Counted from the first letter of the stretch, positions 21,322 through 32,619 are shown. The stretch is 64,000 nt of DNA from Gonocerus acuteangulatus (GCA_946811695.1 OX328132.1:122834235-122898234); one strand, 5' to 3'. The notes: generated by a model from the letters alone, not told the origin. Program-made: numbers and translations.

Positions 21322-21935
21322 TTATTTACTTTTTGTATATATATACATTTTTTTTTTGTTGTATAATTCAACTTTCTTTAGAAAACTTATTATTTTATCC
21401 AGCAAATTTGCATTGTCTGCTAATGCCTCTCTTATGTCTGGAGGGATATTCAATTCGTTTAATTCTACTCTGAATTGGTGGCATTCGGATATTAAATGCT
21501 TTATTGTAAAGGGTTCATAACATCTTGGGCATTTTTGAGGTTGCTCTCTTCCCATTAAATATCCATGTGAGATTTTTGTTGTTATGACTACCTCCTCTCT
21601 CCTATTTTCCCTCGAGGAGGAGTGCCAGGTGTCTACTGAGGTTTTTGTGTGTCCGATCCTCATTCTTGTTATGACTACCTCCTCTCTTCTATTTTCCCTC
21701 GACGAGGAGTGCCAGGTGTCTACTGAGGTTTTTATGTATTTTAGTTTATTACCTTCTACTTCATTCCACATATTTTCCCAGTTGACTTTTATTCCTCTTT
21801 TTAGTGGTAGGAATAGCTCATTTCCCGTCAATAAGGTTGGCGTGATTTCACTTAGGTTGTGTGCCTCTTTTGCAGCCATGTCCACCATCTCATTCCCGTG
21901 GTCAGATGAACCACGGTGGTTTTCTATTCATTAGA
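21322..21935 (-). pseudogene. LINE RNase H end and C-terminal zinc domain, with internal duplication
   Basis: Minus strand, entered upstream of the first ATG: HRGSSDHGNEMVDMAAKEA is the end of an RNase H domain (the H-x-G-x-x-GNE-x-VD-x-A signature). It is followed by NRREEVVITRMRIGHT and a zinc motif CPRC...HLISEC, as in I/Jockey/R1-type LINEs carrying RNase H. A 29-residue segment (KTSVDTWHSSSRENRREEVV, ITRMRIGHT) occurs twice in tandem, 87 bp apart, without breaking the frame. A stop lies just before the RNase H part. No RT remains. T-rich DNA on its 3' side may be the poly(A) tail. Confidence 0.8.
21581..21754. repeat. 87-bp tandem duplication inside the LINE frame
   Basis: 'gttatgactacctcctctct' at 21581 recurs at 21668. 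The two units differ at a few bases; 87 bp is 29 codons. Confidence 0.9.
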
Positions 21936-22551
21936 TGAGTTCTATTGCTTTATATTTATTATTTTAATGTCTATATAATGAAATTTAATTTGATTTTTTC
22001 TTCAAACGTTCTTAAATACAAAGCTAGGTGGAGCAAAAATAGTTTAGGAAATGTTTATTAAGTTTTACTGAAGCGTAGGTCACGTTGATAATATCCATTT
22101 CTGAAAACAAAATTGTGTTTTGCTCCATTCCTATTAATATGTTTGGCATTTAAAGGTACTTTTTGGATTGTACATTTAATCCTCTACAACTTTTATATCG
22201 ACTACTTTTTACATTAGGGGCATACTTTCTACGTTATTGGCAGAAAAGTGACAAAAATCAAGAGTTTCATCGGTTTTTCGCGATTTTTTACTTATTGGTG
22301 CGCTTTAGAGAAAAAATAACAGATATGAAATCGACATAAAATTTAATTCTCTACAATAATACGTCATAAAAATAACCCCTTTCCATTGAAGATTCCAGAG
22401 TTAGGGTCTCTGGAGAAGAACTGGAGAAAGTTGAGGGGTCGTGCATTAGGACCAATGAAAGTTCATCTGACCACGTTAAGACCCACCAAGTTTCGTTTTA
22501 AAATTTCAAAAATTGTGGAAAAAAGGGGGTGTCAATCGACTTTTGAACACC

Positions 22552-22556
<5 letters not shown>

Positions 22557-22607
<51 letters not shown>

Positions 22608-22747
22608 TTGAACCACCGTTATTTTCGGTCTCTAGGGGTTCTGAAACGCAAAATTTTCTAGTCGGCACTTCTGGATTGTTTCATGAGATTAACCTTATAA
22701 GCGGGGTTCCTCCCTATGAAGGGAGGGAGGAACCGCGCTAAAAGAAG
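22557..22747 (-). mobile_element. Helentron-like copy C, 5' part, minus orientation
   Basis: Continues from the right edge of the mariner-type insertion: AT tract, 'gaaccaccgttattttcggt', 'cggcacttctggattgtttc', then the hairpin end GGAACCGCGCTAAAA at 22731-22745. With 20046-20678 it makes one element split in its microsatellite. Confidence 0.85.
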
Positions 22748-22749
22748 AA

Positions 22750-23319
22750 ATATACTCAATATCAGCTCTAAGGAAAAATATTTACGCACATGAATCAATA
22801 AAGAAGCATACCGAAAAAACAAACACGAATAGAGTTCAAGAAGATCCAAACAAGAAAAACGTAATCCCGCCGTACATGAAAGGGGCAACGAAGAAGATCC
22901 TCAAAACTTTGAGAAAAAATGATATCAAGACAATTTATACGACTGACCGAAAAATGGTTAACAACCCCAAAGATAATTTAAAGCTGAAATCACCAGTAAT
23001 CTATAGTATGCCATGCTCCTATGGAAAAGAATATATCGGGCAAACAAGAAGATTGGTATTTACAAGAATAGCGGAACATACGAAAACGGTTAAAAACGTC
23101 AATACTGATAAATCTGCGGTAGCGAAAAATGTCTACAGAACCAACCATGCTGTCCAATTTGATAAGGCCAACATTCTGGCTGGGATAAAAAACTACCAAG
23201 AGCGAATACTTAGAGAAGCCATAGAAATAGTGATACAACCAGAGAATTTCAACAAATATGGGTACTGGGTCATTAAATTGTGGCACCCAGTCATGACAAC
23301 ACAGACACACCACTGATGA
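22750..23319 (+). pseudogene. Penelope-like element PLE-3, C-terminal GIY-YIG fragment
   Basis: Plus strand, coding for at least 146 codons from 22876 and recognisable a little upstream (NVIPPYMKG). Order typical of PLEs: PPYMKG...IKTIYT, then PVIYSMPC (VIY 41-43 from the ATG at 22876, C47), EYIGQTRR (YIG 53-55), R64, H68, RTNHAVQF, and ILREAIEI with the catalytic-type E114, then NFN. The second Cys of the usual C-x2-C after VIY is replaced by G50. The RT is absent, so this is 5'-truncated. It abuts the end of the Helentron-like copy. Confidence 0.85.
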
Positions 23320-23620
23320 ACCAATCAACGGTCCGAATGTAACCGACCAATCAGGATCAAGCAAGGATGGAACCGACCAATCAGGACCATGCAAGGATTG
23401 AACCGACCAATCAGGATCATGCAAGGATGAAACAGACCAATCAGAGTAATGGAAGAGAATACTACGCCCACGGAAGCGCTCGAAAACGGGTGCTTTTATC
23501 GGATGAGCCCCAACATCCTCATTCTCAGACGTGAACCTAAGAGAGCCAGCAGTATGACTAGCGAAACGTTGCGAAAAATATAATGTCACGGTCCAAACCC
23601 GAAGACCATAATGTTTGTAA
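23320..23620 (+). mobile_element. PLE-3 3' untranslated region
   Basis: Begins at the stop and holds CCAATCA-bearing 30-bp tandem units (23341-23455) and later 'gactagcgaaacgttgcg', a weak echo of the GAAAC-bearing end of other PLEs. No convincing hammerhead can be drawn. Confidence 0.55.
23341..23455. repeat. 30-bp tandem repeat, about 3.8 copies
   Basis: Unit AACCGACCAATCAGGATCAT plus GCAAGGATGG, with a diverged last copy. Confidence 0.9.
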
Positions 23621-24786
23621 CTTTAAATTAAATTAATTTCAAGCTGCTTCAAAATCCCCAAAAAATTGCTCAATTCGTTTAAAATATTATTTTAAACTAA
23701 GGCAAATAAGCATTCAAAAACATTTAAAATATTTAAAATCAGTCAATTTGGACAGGTTCAGGATTTTTTTTCCAACCAATTTCTTAATACTGAAACATTA
23801 TAACATCTCATCGAAGGGTGGCACCCTTGGCATGTGCTCCACGTGACAGTTGTAGTATAGCTCCAAGTAAATGAAATGAGAAGAGTCCCCGGGTCTATTT
23901 CGTGGGGTGCCAGTGATTTTTTTAAAATAGCTTTTATTATTATACATAACATATATATATTAAAGAAAATACTAAAATAATTTTCTAAATAACCTCAACT
24001 GATAAAAACAAGATAAATCTCTTGAGGAAAATGGACGATCTTCTCTAAAATCTTTTCCAACAAGTACTCCTTCTCATACCTGCCCTCTGTACAGGATGTC
24101 CCACATTGACGTGTCATAACTTTAAGGGTTTATTCTGCATATCATTTGTAGTTCAGGGGCGCAAAAATGAGCGTTCTATCTGAAAATGTAGAGGAGCTAC
24201 TCAAACTTTTGTCTTTTTTAAAAACTACTGGCTTTATTACAGAAAAACTGAGGTTTCGGAATTTGTGATAACTTTATCATGAATAAAAACTACATTTTTA
24301 GAATCTACATTCAATTTCCAATAAGAAACACCCGTTATTTAAATATTACCATGTAAATTAAGAGCTGCATTAAAAGCCATATAAATCAGAATGTTTAATA
24401 TTAATGTTTTATTAAATTATTCAATATTTTCTTAATCAGCTGATAAAATCACAGGCACTTCTTTTCCGAAATATGTAGACCTGAGTCCTCGAAGTAGCAG
24501 CTCCAATATGATATTCTATTGTCTGAGAATCATCATAAAAGGTTTGCTGAACATTTTGGGTATCCAGCGAACTATATTATCAAAAAGCAAAACGAATCTT
24601 GACAACTATTAACCGTAGTCCTCCAGGAGACAGCGTTAGTTTAATGTCTCACTAAAATTAGTTACGAGAACTGCTCAGGAAAGTTGTTGGAGTGCAACAA
24701 GGACTGAATGAAATACAACGAGACTTGGCTGAGACAGCTCTAGTAAAATAGGCAATTAAACCAACCTCTTCAAGGCTCTCAGGGCT
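23621..24786. other. Mostly unassigned; one lone mariner-type end
   Basis: No gene. At 24093-24125 TACAGGATGTCCCACATTGA looks like a Tc1/mariner-type terminal repeat, but no inverted partner is found in the window. The remainder has no supported frame. Confidence 0.4.
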
Positions 24787-24892
24787 GCAATGGGGGTGGA
24801 GGGGGGAGCGCTTGTGGAGAGGAGGGGGGACGCTTGTGGAGGGGAGGGGGACGCTTGTGGAGGGGTGGGGGACGCTTGTGGAGGGGGAGGGC
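24787..24892 (+). repeat. G-rich minisatellite, about 4 copies of 26 bp
   Basis: Unit of type GGGGGACGCTTGTGGAGGGG. Long G runs on the plus strand could form a G-quadruplex. Strongly GC-rich in an AT-rich setting. Confidence 0.9.
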
Positions 24893-25067
24893 TCGGCAAT
24901 CCTTCCTCGTTTAGTTACTCATTTATTTTTTCTTAATTTAGAATCTTATCGTTATACTTCTGTTATGTATTGAAAATCATTTTCATTACTTTGAAACGCC
25001 CTTTTTTAGTATTACTTTATTTGAAAATAAAAATTAATTGAACAATTACCAACTGAATGGAACACGT

Positions 25068-25440
25068 CGTAGTGTCAATAATTGTTTTCAACCGCTTGAG
25101 TGTCGAGCACCTTTTTCCGACTACCTAGGTGTCGACGACTGTCTTCGACTAAATCATTAGCGACAACAGACTTTAACTACCTTCCTATCTAGGACTTTCT
25201 TCAACTTTTATAGTGTCAATAAATGTTTTCAACCACTGAGTGTCGAGCACCTTTTTCAGAGTACCTAGGTGTCGACGACTGTCTTCGACTGCATCATTAG
25301 CGACAACAGACTTTAACTACCTTCCTATCTAGGACTTTCTTCAACTTTTGTAGTGTCAATAAATGTTTTCAACCACTGAGTGTCGAGCACCTTTTTCCGA
25401 CTGCCTAGGTGTCGACGACTGTCTTCGAATACATTTGTGT
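25068..25440. repeat. 140-bp tandem repeat, about 2.6 copies
   Basis: TGTCGAGCAC occurs at 25101, 25241 and 25381. Contains subrepeats of 'gtgtcgacgactgtcttcga'. Confidence 0.9.
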
Positions 25441-25644
25441 TGAGAAAGTCTTTGATTACCTTATTGTCGTGGACTGTTTTTACCACCTTATTGGACTATT
25501 GTGGTAGGGTGGATTGTTTTCACCCCCTTAAAGGAATGAAATAGATTACCTTAGCTGCGAACACTGTCTTCCAATCAAATGTTGCCATGAACGTATTCCA
25601 CAAAATCTACCATATGTATCATTCATCTTTATCTAAGCTTATTT

Positions 25645-25778
25645 TTTAGCGCGGTTCCTCCCTCCCCCATAGGGAGGAACCCCGCTTATTAGGTTGATAC
25701 AATGAAACAATCCGGAAGTGCCGTCTAGAAAATTTCGCGTTTCAGAACCCCTAGAAACCGAAAATAACGGTGGTTCAA

Positions 25779-25832
<54 letters not shown>

Positions 25833-26990
25833 CTGTTCGCTCATTTCTGGCTTCCCTAATGGTCCGATTGTGATGAAATTTGGTACAATAATCCGTCGTC
25901 CGATTTGAAAGGTCAAGTTCGTTAAACAGCAGAATCCGCCCACGGGAAGATGGAGTTTGGGGCGAAATTCGTGCAAAAAAAATCGTAACGCTTAGGTTTT
26001 TGACTTCATAAGCTTGTAAGTACTCGTTTTATAGGCTTCTTGGGCTAGGAAAACGAATGAAACCATTTTCAAGGCGATAGCTTTAACCGTTTTCGAGAAA
26101 ATTGGAAAAATAGTTTTTGAATACCGTTTTTGGTTTGGGTACTTAGAATCATGGGATTCAGTTGAAACATTTTCTGCATGTTCTACTTTCATTAAAACTA
26201 ATATGTTGAAATTTGTGTTACGTTTGGAGTTAAGGAAGGGTTAGAATAAAATATTTTATTAACAGACATAAAAAGTTTTGGTAACTTTGTATACTTTCCT
26301 TAATATCTCGAAAAAGGTTGAGAATCTTGGTAAACTGAAGGATACCATTGGAAAGCTTACTAAATGCTCTACAAAAAAGGTTCTAATGAAAGTTTTGATT
26401 AGACGATGTCAATCGGAGAAATAAGTGCATAAAACTTTAAAGTAATTGATTTCGCTTATTCGAACTGTTTTTTTTTGTCTGTTTTTATTCCTTGTTATTT
26501 TTTAACTGCTTATAGTTGGATAATGTATTTGATAATAAATCAGGTTAAGAAAAATAAGAAAAACAATTTAATCTTAGAGATATGGATTTCCAAGATATAG
26601 CTTTTCAAATGCCTAGCGGGGCCCTTCCTAGGACGGGGACCCATCCAGGTAAGATCGTAAATAAGACCTTTCTTGAAAGTAAAGATGGAACTGTCAACTT
26701 TGGTCCTCCTCTGTCTCCCGGCACTTTCATTGCTGACGGAGGCTACCAATGAGTAGCCAAAACGTCCTAAATATAGATTTTTTAACAAAAATCGTATTGA
26801 GGTTTCTTTAGCCGAATCCCAACCATTCCATCTTTACTTATCACCTCGACGGCTAACTATTTAATCTTCATGCTTTCTAAAAATGTGGACCCAGAATAAT
26901 AACAGCTTCTATTTTAATAATTTTAAATGAGTCTAGAGATAAGAACGGAACCGCGCTAAGATGATGCAGTTCGTGCGAGTCGGACTTTTT
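25645..26990 (+). mobile_element. Helentron-like non-autonomous element, copy B (complete)
   Basis: Best-matching partner of A1 over its whole length: TTTTAGCGCGGTTCCTCCCT hairpin, (AT)n at about 25783-25828, GGAACCGCGCT near the end, GCAG-TTCG-TGC hairpin region and GTCGGACTTTTT. No protein. Confidence 0.8.
26732..26766 (+). ncRNA. Degenerate hammerhead-like motif inside copy B
   Basis: GCTGACGGA, stem GGCTAC/GTAGCC, AAAACGTC. Box 1 and box 2 each carry one change from the form at 49501. Confidence 0.35.
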
Positions 26991-27184
26991 TTAGTTATGA
27001 TGACTCGCCCTATTGAAGAAAAAACAATACTACCATTAAAGGGGCGCCCAGAAGCATATAAACATTAGTGAAAATTAAAGTACATACACACTCAATTCTT
27101 CTAGAATATGCAAAAAGAACGAAATTATATTTAATGATTTAAAAAAAAAAAAAAAAAAAAAAAACGTGTTTAAAGTTTTATGAT

Positions 27185-27371
27185 TAACAAAATTGAGTCC
27201 AATTAAATGCATGTATGCAAAACTATCTAATGATTTAATTTTCGAATCTTTCCATAGCAAATTAATCAATCATACTAATCCTATAGCCCAATCCTTATCC
27301 AGCACCAATCATCCTTCCTCCCTACCAAGACGCCTCAACAGGAAGTGGCCCCGAGACTTTCATAGGCAGTG
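27185..27371 (+). pseudogene. Jockey-type LINE C-terminus relic
   Basis: Plus strand. The end PRRLNRKWPRDFHRQ then stop matches the end of the Jockey-type protein at 61465 (IRRLKRKWPRDQLCEV), and FESFHSKLINHTNPIAQSLS matches its KFHSNL...NSLINSLS. Only the last 60 or so codons are kept. A 25-base A-run precedes it. Confidence 0.75.
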
Positions 27372-27829
27372 AAGTGTCGTGGAGTGAACAAAAACAACTA
27401 TCCGTGGAGTGATCAAAGAAATTATAATTGTATAAATTGAGAGTGACATCTGTGGATATTTTCTCTCCTCATGATATCACAGCCCACGTCTCCTTCGCCT
27501 TCAATCCTTCCTGCTGGCCACAGGGTGTGGTTGTATGGCGTAACGTAACTCCAGGTCATCCTAGAATCCTTCCTAACAAGGAAGGTATTCGGTTGACAAC
27601 TGGGGACACCTGAGGCGTGAGCAAGTAACATGTATCAAATTACATAATACAATTGAATTGTAGATTGTGATATTTTCTAAAATAAAATAAATATTAATAA
27701 TAAAAAAAATATTCAAAAACAGAAAAGAAAATAACAATAAAAAAAAACAATAAACAAAACAAATACATTAATAATGATTAAATAGCGAACAGAGCAATAA
27801 TACGTGGAGACAAAATTGTAAACTTTAAA
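27372..27829. other. No feature recognised
   Basis: The first part could be 3' untranslated sequence of the Jockey relic; no shared sequence with the 3' region at 61270-61464 was seen. A-rich around 27690-27760. Confidence 0.4.
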
Positions 27830-28262
27830 TTAATAATTGAACTGACTAATGAGAAATTGCCTGTATTTGACCGTATTTTTTACGGCGCATCGAAATAAAT
27901 CTTGGCCATTAGCGCCATTGACCGTATTATTTAAATATTTATAAAGTTTGTCCCAGTTCCTTCCATCTAGGATTAACTTAACATCTTCCGACGAGAGGAG
28001 ATCCTTGCTGTAATGTGCTCTTTTGAACTCCTTCATTACAGTACATCTAGCAATGAAGTGCAGAATGTCGTCTTCCTCTTGAAGATTGCACATGGATTAG
28101 TGTGCACGTCCGTCTGTACGCCTTGGTCTACTGCACATGGAGCAGTGTGCACGTCCGTCTGTACGCCATGGCCTACTGTTCAGATGCAGCATCTCTGTTC
28201 TAGCTTTCATGATCAAGCGGATTGCGTAGAGGGACCTGTCATCTGAAATGTAGGAAACGGCT
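27830..28262 (-). pseudogene. LINE C-terminal zinc domain relic with duplicated 45-bp unit
   Basis: Minus-strand frame: SYISDDRSLYAIRLIMKART, then MLHLNSRPWRTDGRAHCSMC, SRPRRTDGRAH-stop-SMC, NLQEEDDILHFIARC. The pattern LNSRPWR-x-DG then C-x2-C-x-EEDD-x-HFIARC is the C-terminal LINE zinc domain. The 15-residue block holding the first cysteine pair is duplicated (28087-28176) in frame, with one TAA replacing a cysteine codon. The last codons (NGANGQDLFRCAVK) are encoded by DNA shared with the SINE-1 3' tail. Confidence 0.75.
28087..28176. repeat. 45-bp tandem duplication inside the LINE frame
   Basis: TGCACATGG at 28087 and 28132; units of exactly 45 bp (15 codons). Confidence 0.9.
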
Positions 28263-28475
28263 ACATCGGTGTAGCCAAAAAATATTATTTTTTGTTCAAT
28301 TCTAAAATTTTGTAACTTATTTACACGTAATTTAATAAACAGGTAAAACAAAAAACAAAAATCCGGCCAGACAAAGTTGTTATAAATTTGTATTAGCTTT
28401 CATTTAAAAAAAAAATCATTGAAATCAGTTAAGATTTGGAGGCTGTAGCCTTTTTTGAAACACGAAAAGTCCTTC
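28263..28475. mobile_element. M1-family fragment
   Basis: Carries 'cacgtaatttaataaacagg', 'attagctttcattt' and 'aggctgtagccttttttg', the M1 interior. Its insertion ends the LINE relic. Confidence 0.6.
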
Positions 28476-28483
28476 GCCCCACT

Positions 28484-28557
28484 GTGCGCCGGTGGGAATC
28501 GAACCCACCATCTCCCGAATATAAAACTAAGGTGTTAGCCAAGGGGAGACCCTCTAA
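28484..28557 (-). mobile_element. SINE-1 fragment (tRNA-related part)
   Basis: Minus strand keeps the B box (GGTTCGATTCCC) and 'gggagatggtg'; the A-box half is diverged. Confidence 0.65.
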
Positions 28558-28625
28558 GTATGTTGTTTTTCCTTCCATTCCTTCTTTATATAAATTAATA
28601 GTAAGTCTGCCGTTCTTGTTTTTCA

Positions 28626-28663
28626 GCCTTGATGAAGGCTTTGAATTGAAGCCAAAACGTCGG
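28626..28663 (+). ncRNA. Degenerate hammerhead-like motif
   Basis: CTTGATGA, stem GGCTT/AAGCC, AAAACGTC. Resembles PLE hammerhead boxes with two changes. Possible footprint of an otherwise lost PLE repeat. Confidence 0.3.
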
Positions 28664-29351
28664 CAAATTTAAAATCATTTTCATATAAAAGATGTCGCCT
28701 ATAAATAACTGAAAGAAGATGAAACTTATTTATTAGTACTATAATAAGATAGCATATTATTAGCAGCATAATATTATTTTATAAGATAGCCAGCTTTCTT
28801 ATAAAATAATATTATTCTGCTAATAAAACCGTTGGATGAATTTACTTTTTAAACTGGTAAGGAAAACTGGAATGGAGAATGTAAACGAGACTCAAAGTGA
28901 TTTATGTAAAGAAGTCAAGATAAAATGAAAAGACATCCTCTTTGAGTTACTGAAATTGGACGAGCCCTTCATTATGAAGAACAAAAAAGACAGTAAAGAA
29001 AAAAAAGAAAAAGAAAAAGGTGGACGTGAGAATGGGGAATGGGAGTTGAAACAATGCGGGCGTAATTAGTGTTGTGGTTGCTGTCATCTCTATTTCACTC
29101 TTATCCATTCCCTCAATTCTATCCAATATCCATGGAAGGTATCCAATCCCTCCAACCGCAGGCTCCCAAGATACACTCCAACAACACAAAAGAATTCTGT
29201 ACTTGTTGCCGCAAAATGAATTGATGGGTTGAGGTTCCTCTTGCTAATTGGCTCCATTTTCAAATCGCTTGTGCAAAAAGTCGTTCTCGCGAGAACTGCG
29301 TCGTCTAAGCGCGATTCCCTTGTTTTTTTTTGTTTTTTTTGTTTTTTTTTT
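28664..29351. other. No feature recognised
   Basis: Includes an inverted pair 'aatattattttataagatagc'/'tcttataaaataatattat' (about 28770-28815) and T/G homopolymer runs near 29320-29350. Confidence 0.4.
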
Positions 29352-29521
29352 TTACGGCGCATCGACAAATCTTGGCCATTAGCGCCGGGCCTCCAGGGTG
29401 CAACCAGGAATTTTCTCAGCGAGCCCTGAGATGAGAAAATTCCTGTCGCCGGTGGGGATCGAACCCACCATCTCCCGCTTATGAATCCAGCGCGCTAGCC
29501 ACTAGACCACGGGAGACCCCC
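29352..29521 (-). mobile_element. SINE-1, tRNA-derived, complete, minus strand
   Basis: Minus strand: GGTCTCCCGTGGTCTAGTGG (A box region), GGTTCGATCCCC (B box), a linker with 'ggaattttctcatctcaggg', then 'gcgctaatggccaagatttg' and GATGCGCCGTAAAAA. RNA polymerase III promoter in the tRNA part; mobilised by a LINE that recognises the shared tail. Other copies at 44405, 46118 (truncated) and 52696. Confidence 0.9.
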
Positions 29522-29632
29522 CGCGATTCCCTTGTTATTCCTATTGTCATTTAGCATAGAATTAGGTGTCAAAACAGGAAACTGAAAGTATCCGAAGCGG
29601 AAATTACTCCCTCGCTCTAAGACATAAGGTTA

Positions 29633-29680
29633 GGCCTCGGGTACGACACGAGCGATGAGCGATAAGCGGCGTCCCTCACT
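29633..29680 (+). mobile_element. Harbinger-like terminal repeat, lone end
   Basis: GGCCTCGGGTACGACACGAG preceded by TTA, like the left end of the element at 39738. No partner nearby; a 54-bp array follows within 100 bp. Confidence 0.5.
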
Positions 29681-29776
29681 TTAAGAAGAAGAAGACATTA
29701 TTATTTACATAGCGAATATACAATATGTGAATTTAGTTTTACATGTCAGTATATATTTTACATGTGATTTTATTTA

Positions 29777-31720
29777 ATGGCTAGCTACATACACAATGGT
29801 CAAAGTAGGGAATGGATGTTATTCCATTTAATGGCTAGCTACATACACAATGGTCAAAGTAGGGAATGGATGTTATTGCATTTAATGGCTAGCTACATAC
29901 ACAATGGTCAAAGTAGGGAATGGATGTTATTCCATTTAATGGCTAGCTACATACACAATGGTCAAAGTAGGTTATGGATGTTATTGCATTTAATGGCTAG
30001 CTACATACACAATGGTCAAAGTAGGGAATGGATGTTATTGCATTTAATGGCTAGCTACATACACAATGGTCAAAGTAGGGAATGGATGTTATTGCATTTA
30101 ATGGCTAGCTACATACACAATGGTCAAAGTAGGGAATGGATGTTATTGCATTTAATGGCTAGCTACATACACAATGGTCAAAGTAGGGAATGGATGTTAT
30201 TCCATTTAATGGCTAGCTACATACACAATGGTCAAAGTAGGTTATGGATGTTATTGCATTTAATGGCTAGCTACATACACAATGGTCAAAGTAGGGAATG
30301 GATGTTATTGCATTTAATGGCTAGCTACATACACAATGGTCAAAGTAGGGAATGGATGTTATTGCATTTAATGGCTAGCTACATACACAATGGTCAAAGT
30401 AGGTTATGGATGTTATTGCATTTAATGGCTAGCTACATACACAATGGTCAAAGTAGGGAATGGATGTTATTGCATTTAATGGCTAGCTACATACACAATG
30501 GTCAAAGTAGGGAATGGATGTTATTGCATTTAATGGCTAGCTACATACACAATGGTCAAAGTAGGTTATGGATGTTATTGCATTTAATGGCTAGCTACAT
30601 ACACAATGGTCAAAGTAGGGAATGGATGTTATTGCATTTAATGGCTAGCTACATACACAATGGTCAAAGTAGGGAATGGATGTTATTGCATTTAATGGCT
30701 AGCTACATACACAATGGTCAAAGTAGGGAATGGATGTTATTCCATTTAATGGCTAGCTACATACACAATGGTCAAAGTAGGGAATGGATGTTATTGCATT
30801 TAATGGCTAGCTACATACACAATGGTCAAAGTAGGGAATGGATGTTATTGCATTTAATGGCTAGCTACATACACAATGGTCAAAGTAGGGAATGGATGTT
30901 ATTGCATTTAATGGCTAGCTACATACACAATGGTCAAAGTAGGGAATGGATGTTATTCCATTTAATGGCTAGCTACATACACAATGGTCAAAGTAGGGAA
31001 TGGATGTTATTGCATTTAATGGCTAGCTACATACACAATGGTCAAAGTAGGGAATGGATGTTATTCCATTTAATGGCTAGCTACATACACAATGGTCAAA
31101 GTAGGGAATGGATGTTATTGCATTTAATGGCTAGCTACATACACAATGTTCAAAGTAGGGAATGGATCTTATTGCATTTAATGGCTAGCTACATACACAA
31201 TGGTCAAAGTAGGGAATGGATGTTATTGCATTTAATGGCTAGCTACATACACAATGGTCAAAGTAGGGAATGGATGTTATTGCATTTAATGGCTAGCTAC
31301 ATACACAATGGTCAAAGTAGGGAATGGATGTTATTCCATTTAATGGCTAGCTACATACACAATGGTCAAAGTAGGGAATGGATGTTATTGCATTTAATGG
31401 CTAGCTACATACACAATGGTCAAAGTAGGGAATGGATGTTATTCCATTTAATGGCTAGCTACATACACAATGGTCAAAGTAGGGAATGGATGTTATTGCA
31501 TTTAATGGCTAGCTACATACACAATGTTCAAAGTAGGGAATGGATCTTATTCCATTTAATGGCTAGCTACATACACAATGGTCAAAGTAGGGAATGGATG
31601 TTATTGCATTTAATGGCTAGCTACATACACAATGTTCAAAGTAGGGAATGGATCTTATTGCATTTAATGGCTAGCTACATACACAATGGTCAAAGTAGGG
31701 AATGGATGTTATTGCATTTA
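29777..31720 (+). repeat. 54-bp minisatellite, 36 copies
   Basis: Unit ATGGCTAGCTACATACACAA continuing to TTGCATTTA, 36 times without length change. Because 54 is 18 codons, the plus frame stays open for 653 codons (unit MASYIHNGQSREWMLLHL). I do not call a gene: substitution patterns are those of array copying and no start context or splice structure is evident. The array is in the same reading frame as the LINE relic starting at 31739. Variants: GAA/TTA (units 4, 9, 12, 15 only), GCA/CCA, and a linked pair GTTC plus ATC (units 26, 33, 35). Confidence 0.95.
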
Positions 31721-31738
31721 CATATTTTGTTTTTCTGA

Positions 31739-32122
31739 TTTAATCTTCAAACGTTGCTTCCCAACAGAAATAATATAATAGTAAAAGCCAGAAATAATTT
31801 ATTATCTAGAGATATTGACCGGGCGCTTAACTCAAAATAAAATCCAGTTTATAGATTAATCTGTAATTTCTCACATCCAGAACAAGTCAACTATCTTTAA
31901 TTAAATGTCACTATTGAAAGGTTAAGGGCCATAAACCAATTGAGAGTCTGCAATACTGAAAAAACGAGAATATCCCTTAATAATAAAACCATCATAAAAT
32001 CTGATGAAATATGTCACTTGTGTAATAGATACATTTACAATAGTTTGAAGCACCTATCTAATGCTCCTCTCCCAAACGCTTCAAATTCAAAGGCAACAAT
32101 ATTTTCAGTCATATATATTTGA
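31739..32122 (+). pseudogene. LINE C-terminal domain relic downstream of the 54-bp array
   Basis: In the frame of the array, after one stop: NNIIVKARNNLLSRDIDRAL then NSK-stop-NPVYRLICNFSHPEQ, with a third stop, then IERLRAINQLRVCNTEKTRI and SDEICHLCNRY...SLKHLS. This aligns with the relic at 622-1226 (INIILDAQKAKLLSNDLE, NPFYKFLSLSPGQPHEFL, KTIAQLR, EICTLCN). The C-x2-C zinc motif and H are visible. Stops at two places and loss of the last cysteine make it a pseudogene. Confidence 0.75.
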
Positions 32123-32241
32123 AAACAGGGAGGAATTATCGCTAGAAAATGTGCTAAATATTGGCAGTACTGTAAAGCTAAATAATATATTTTTATTCTT
32201 AAAGAATGTTCTATAATTATTTTATTTACTTTCACATTTAT

Positions 32242-32619
32242 TCTACATAGGTATATTCATATTCTACATAGGTATATTCATATTCTACATAGGTATATTC
32301 ATATTCTACATAGGTATATTCATATTCTACATAGGTATATTCATATTCTACATAGGTATATTCATATTGTACATAGGTATATTCATATTCTACATAGGTA
32401 TATTCATATTCTACATAGGTATATTCATATTCTACGTAGGTATATTCATATTCTACATAGGTATATTCATACTCTACATAGGTATATTCATATTCTACAT
32501 AGGTATATTCATATTCTACATAGGTATATTCATATTCTACATAGGTATATTCATATTCTACATAGGTATATTCATATTGTACAGAGGTATATTCATATTC
32601 TACATAGGTATATTCATAT
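32242..32619. repeat. 21-bp minisatellite, 18 copies
   Basis: Unit TCTACATAGGTATATTCATA plus T, exactly 18 units. A plus-strand frame (YIGIFIF repeated) runs through because 21 is seven codons. It follows the zinc-domain relic directly. Confidence 0.95.

Noticed and set aside
23530..23585. Hammerhead in the PLE-3 3' region
   Set aside because: GAAACGTTGC is present but no CTGANGA box with a pairable helix II.
24093..24125. Mariner-type element
   Set aside because: Only one terminal-repeat-like string; no inverted partner in the window.
29452..29521. Functional tRNA gene
   Set aside because: The tRNA-like part continues into a conserved SINE body and tail present in four copies, and the cloverleaf stems pair poorly.
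29777..31738. 653-codon open frame
   Set aside because: It is a 54-bp tandem array; openness follows from a unit of 18 codons without a stop. No gene structure supports translation.
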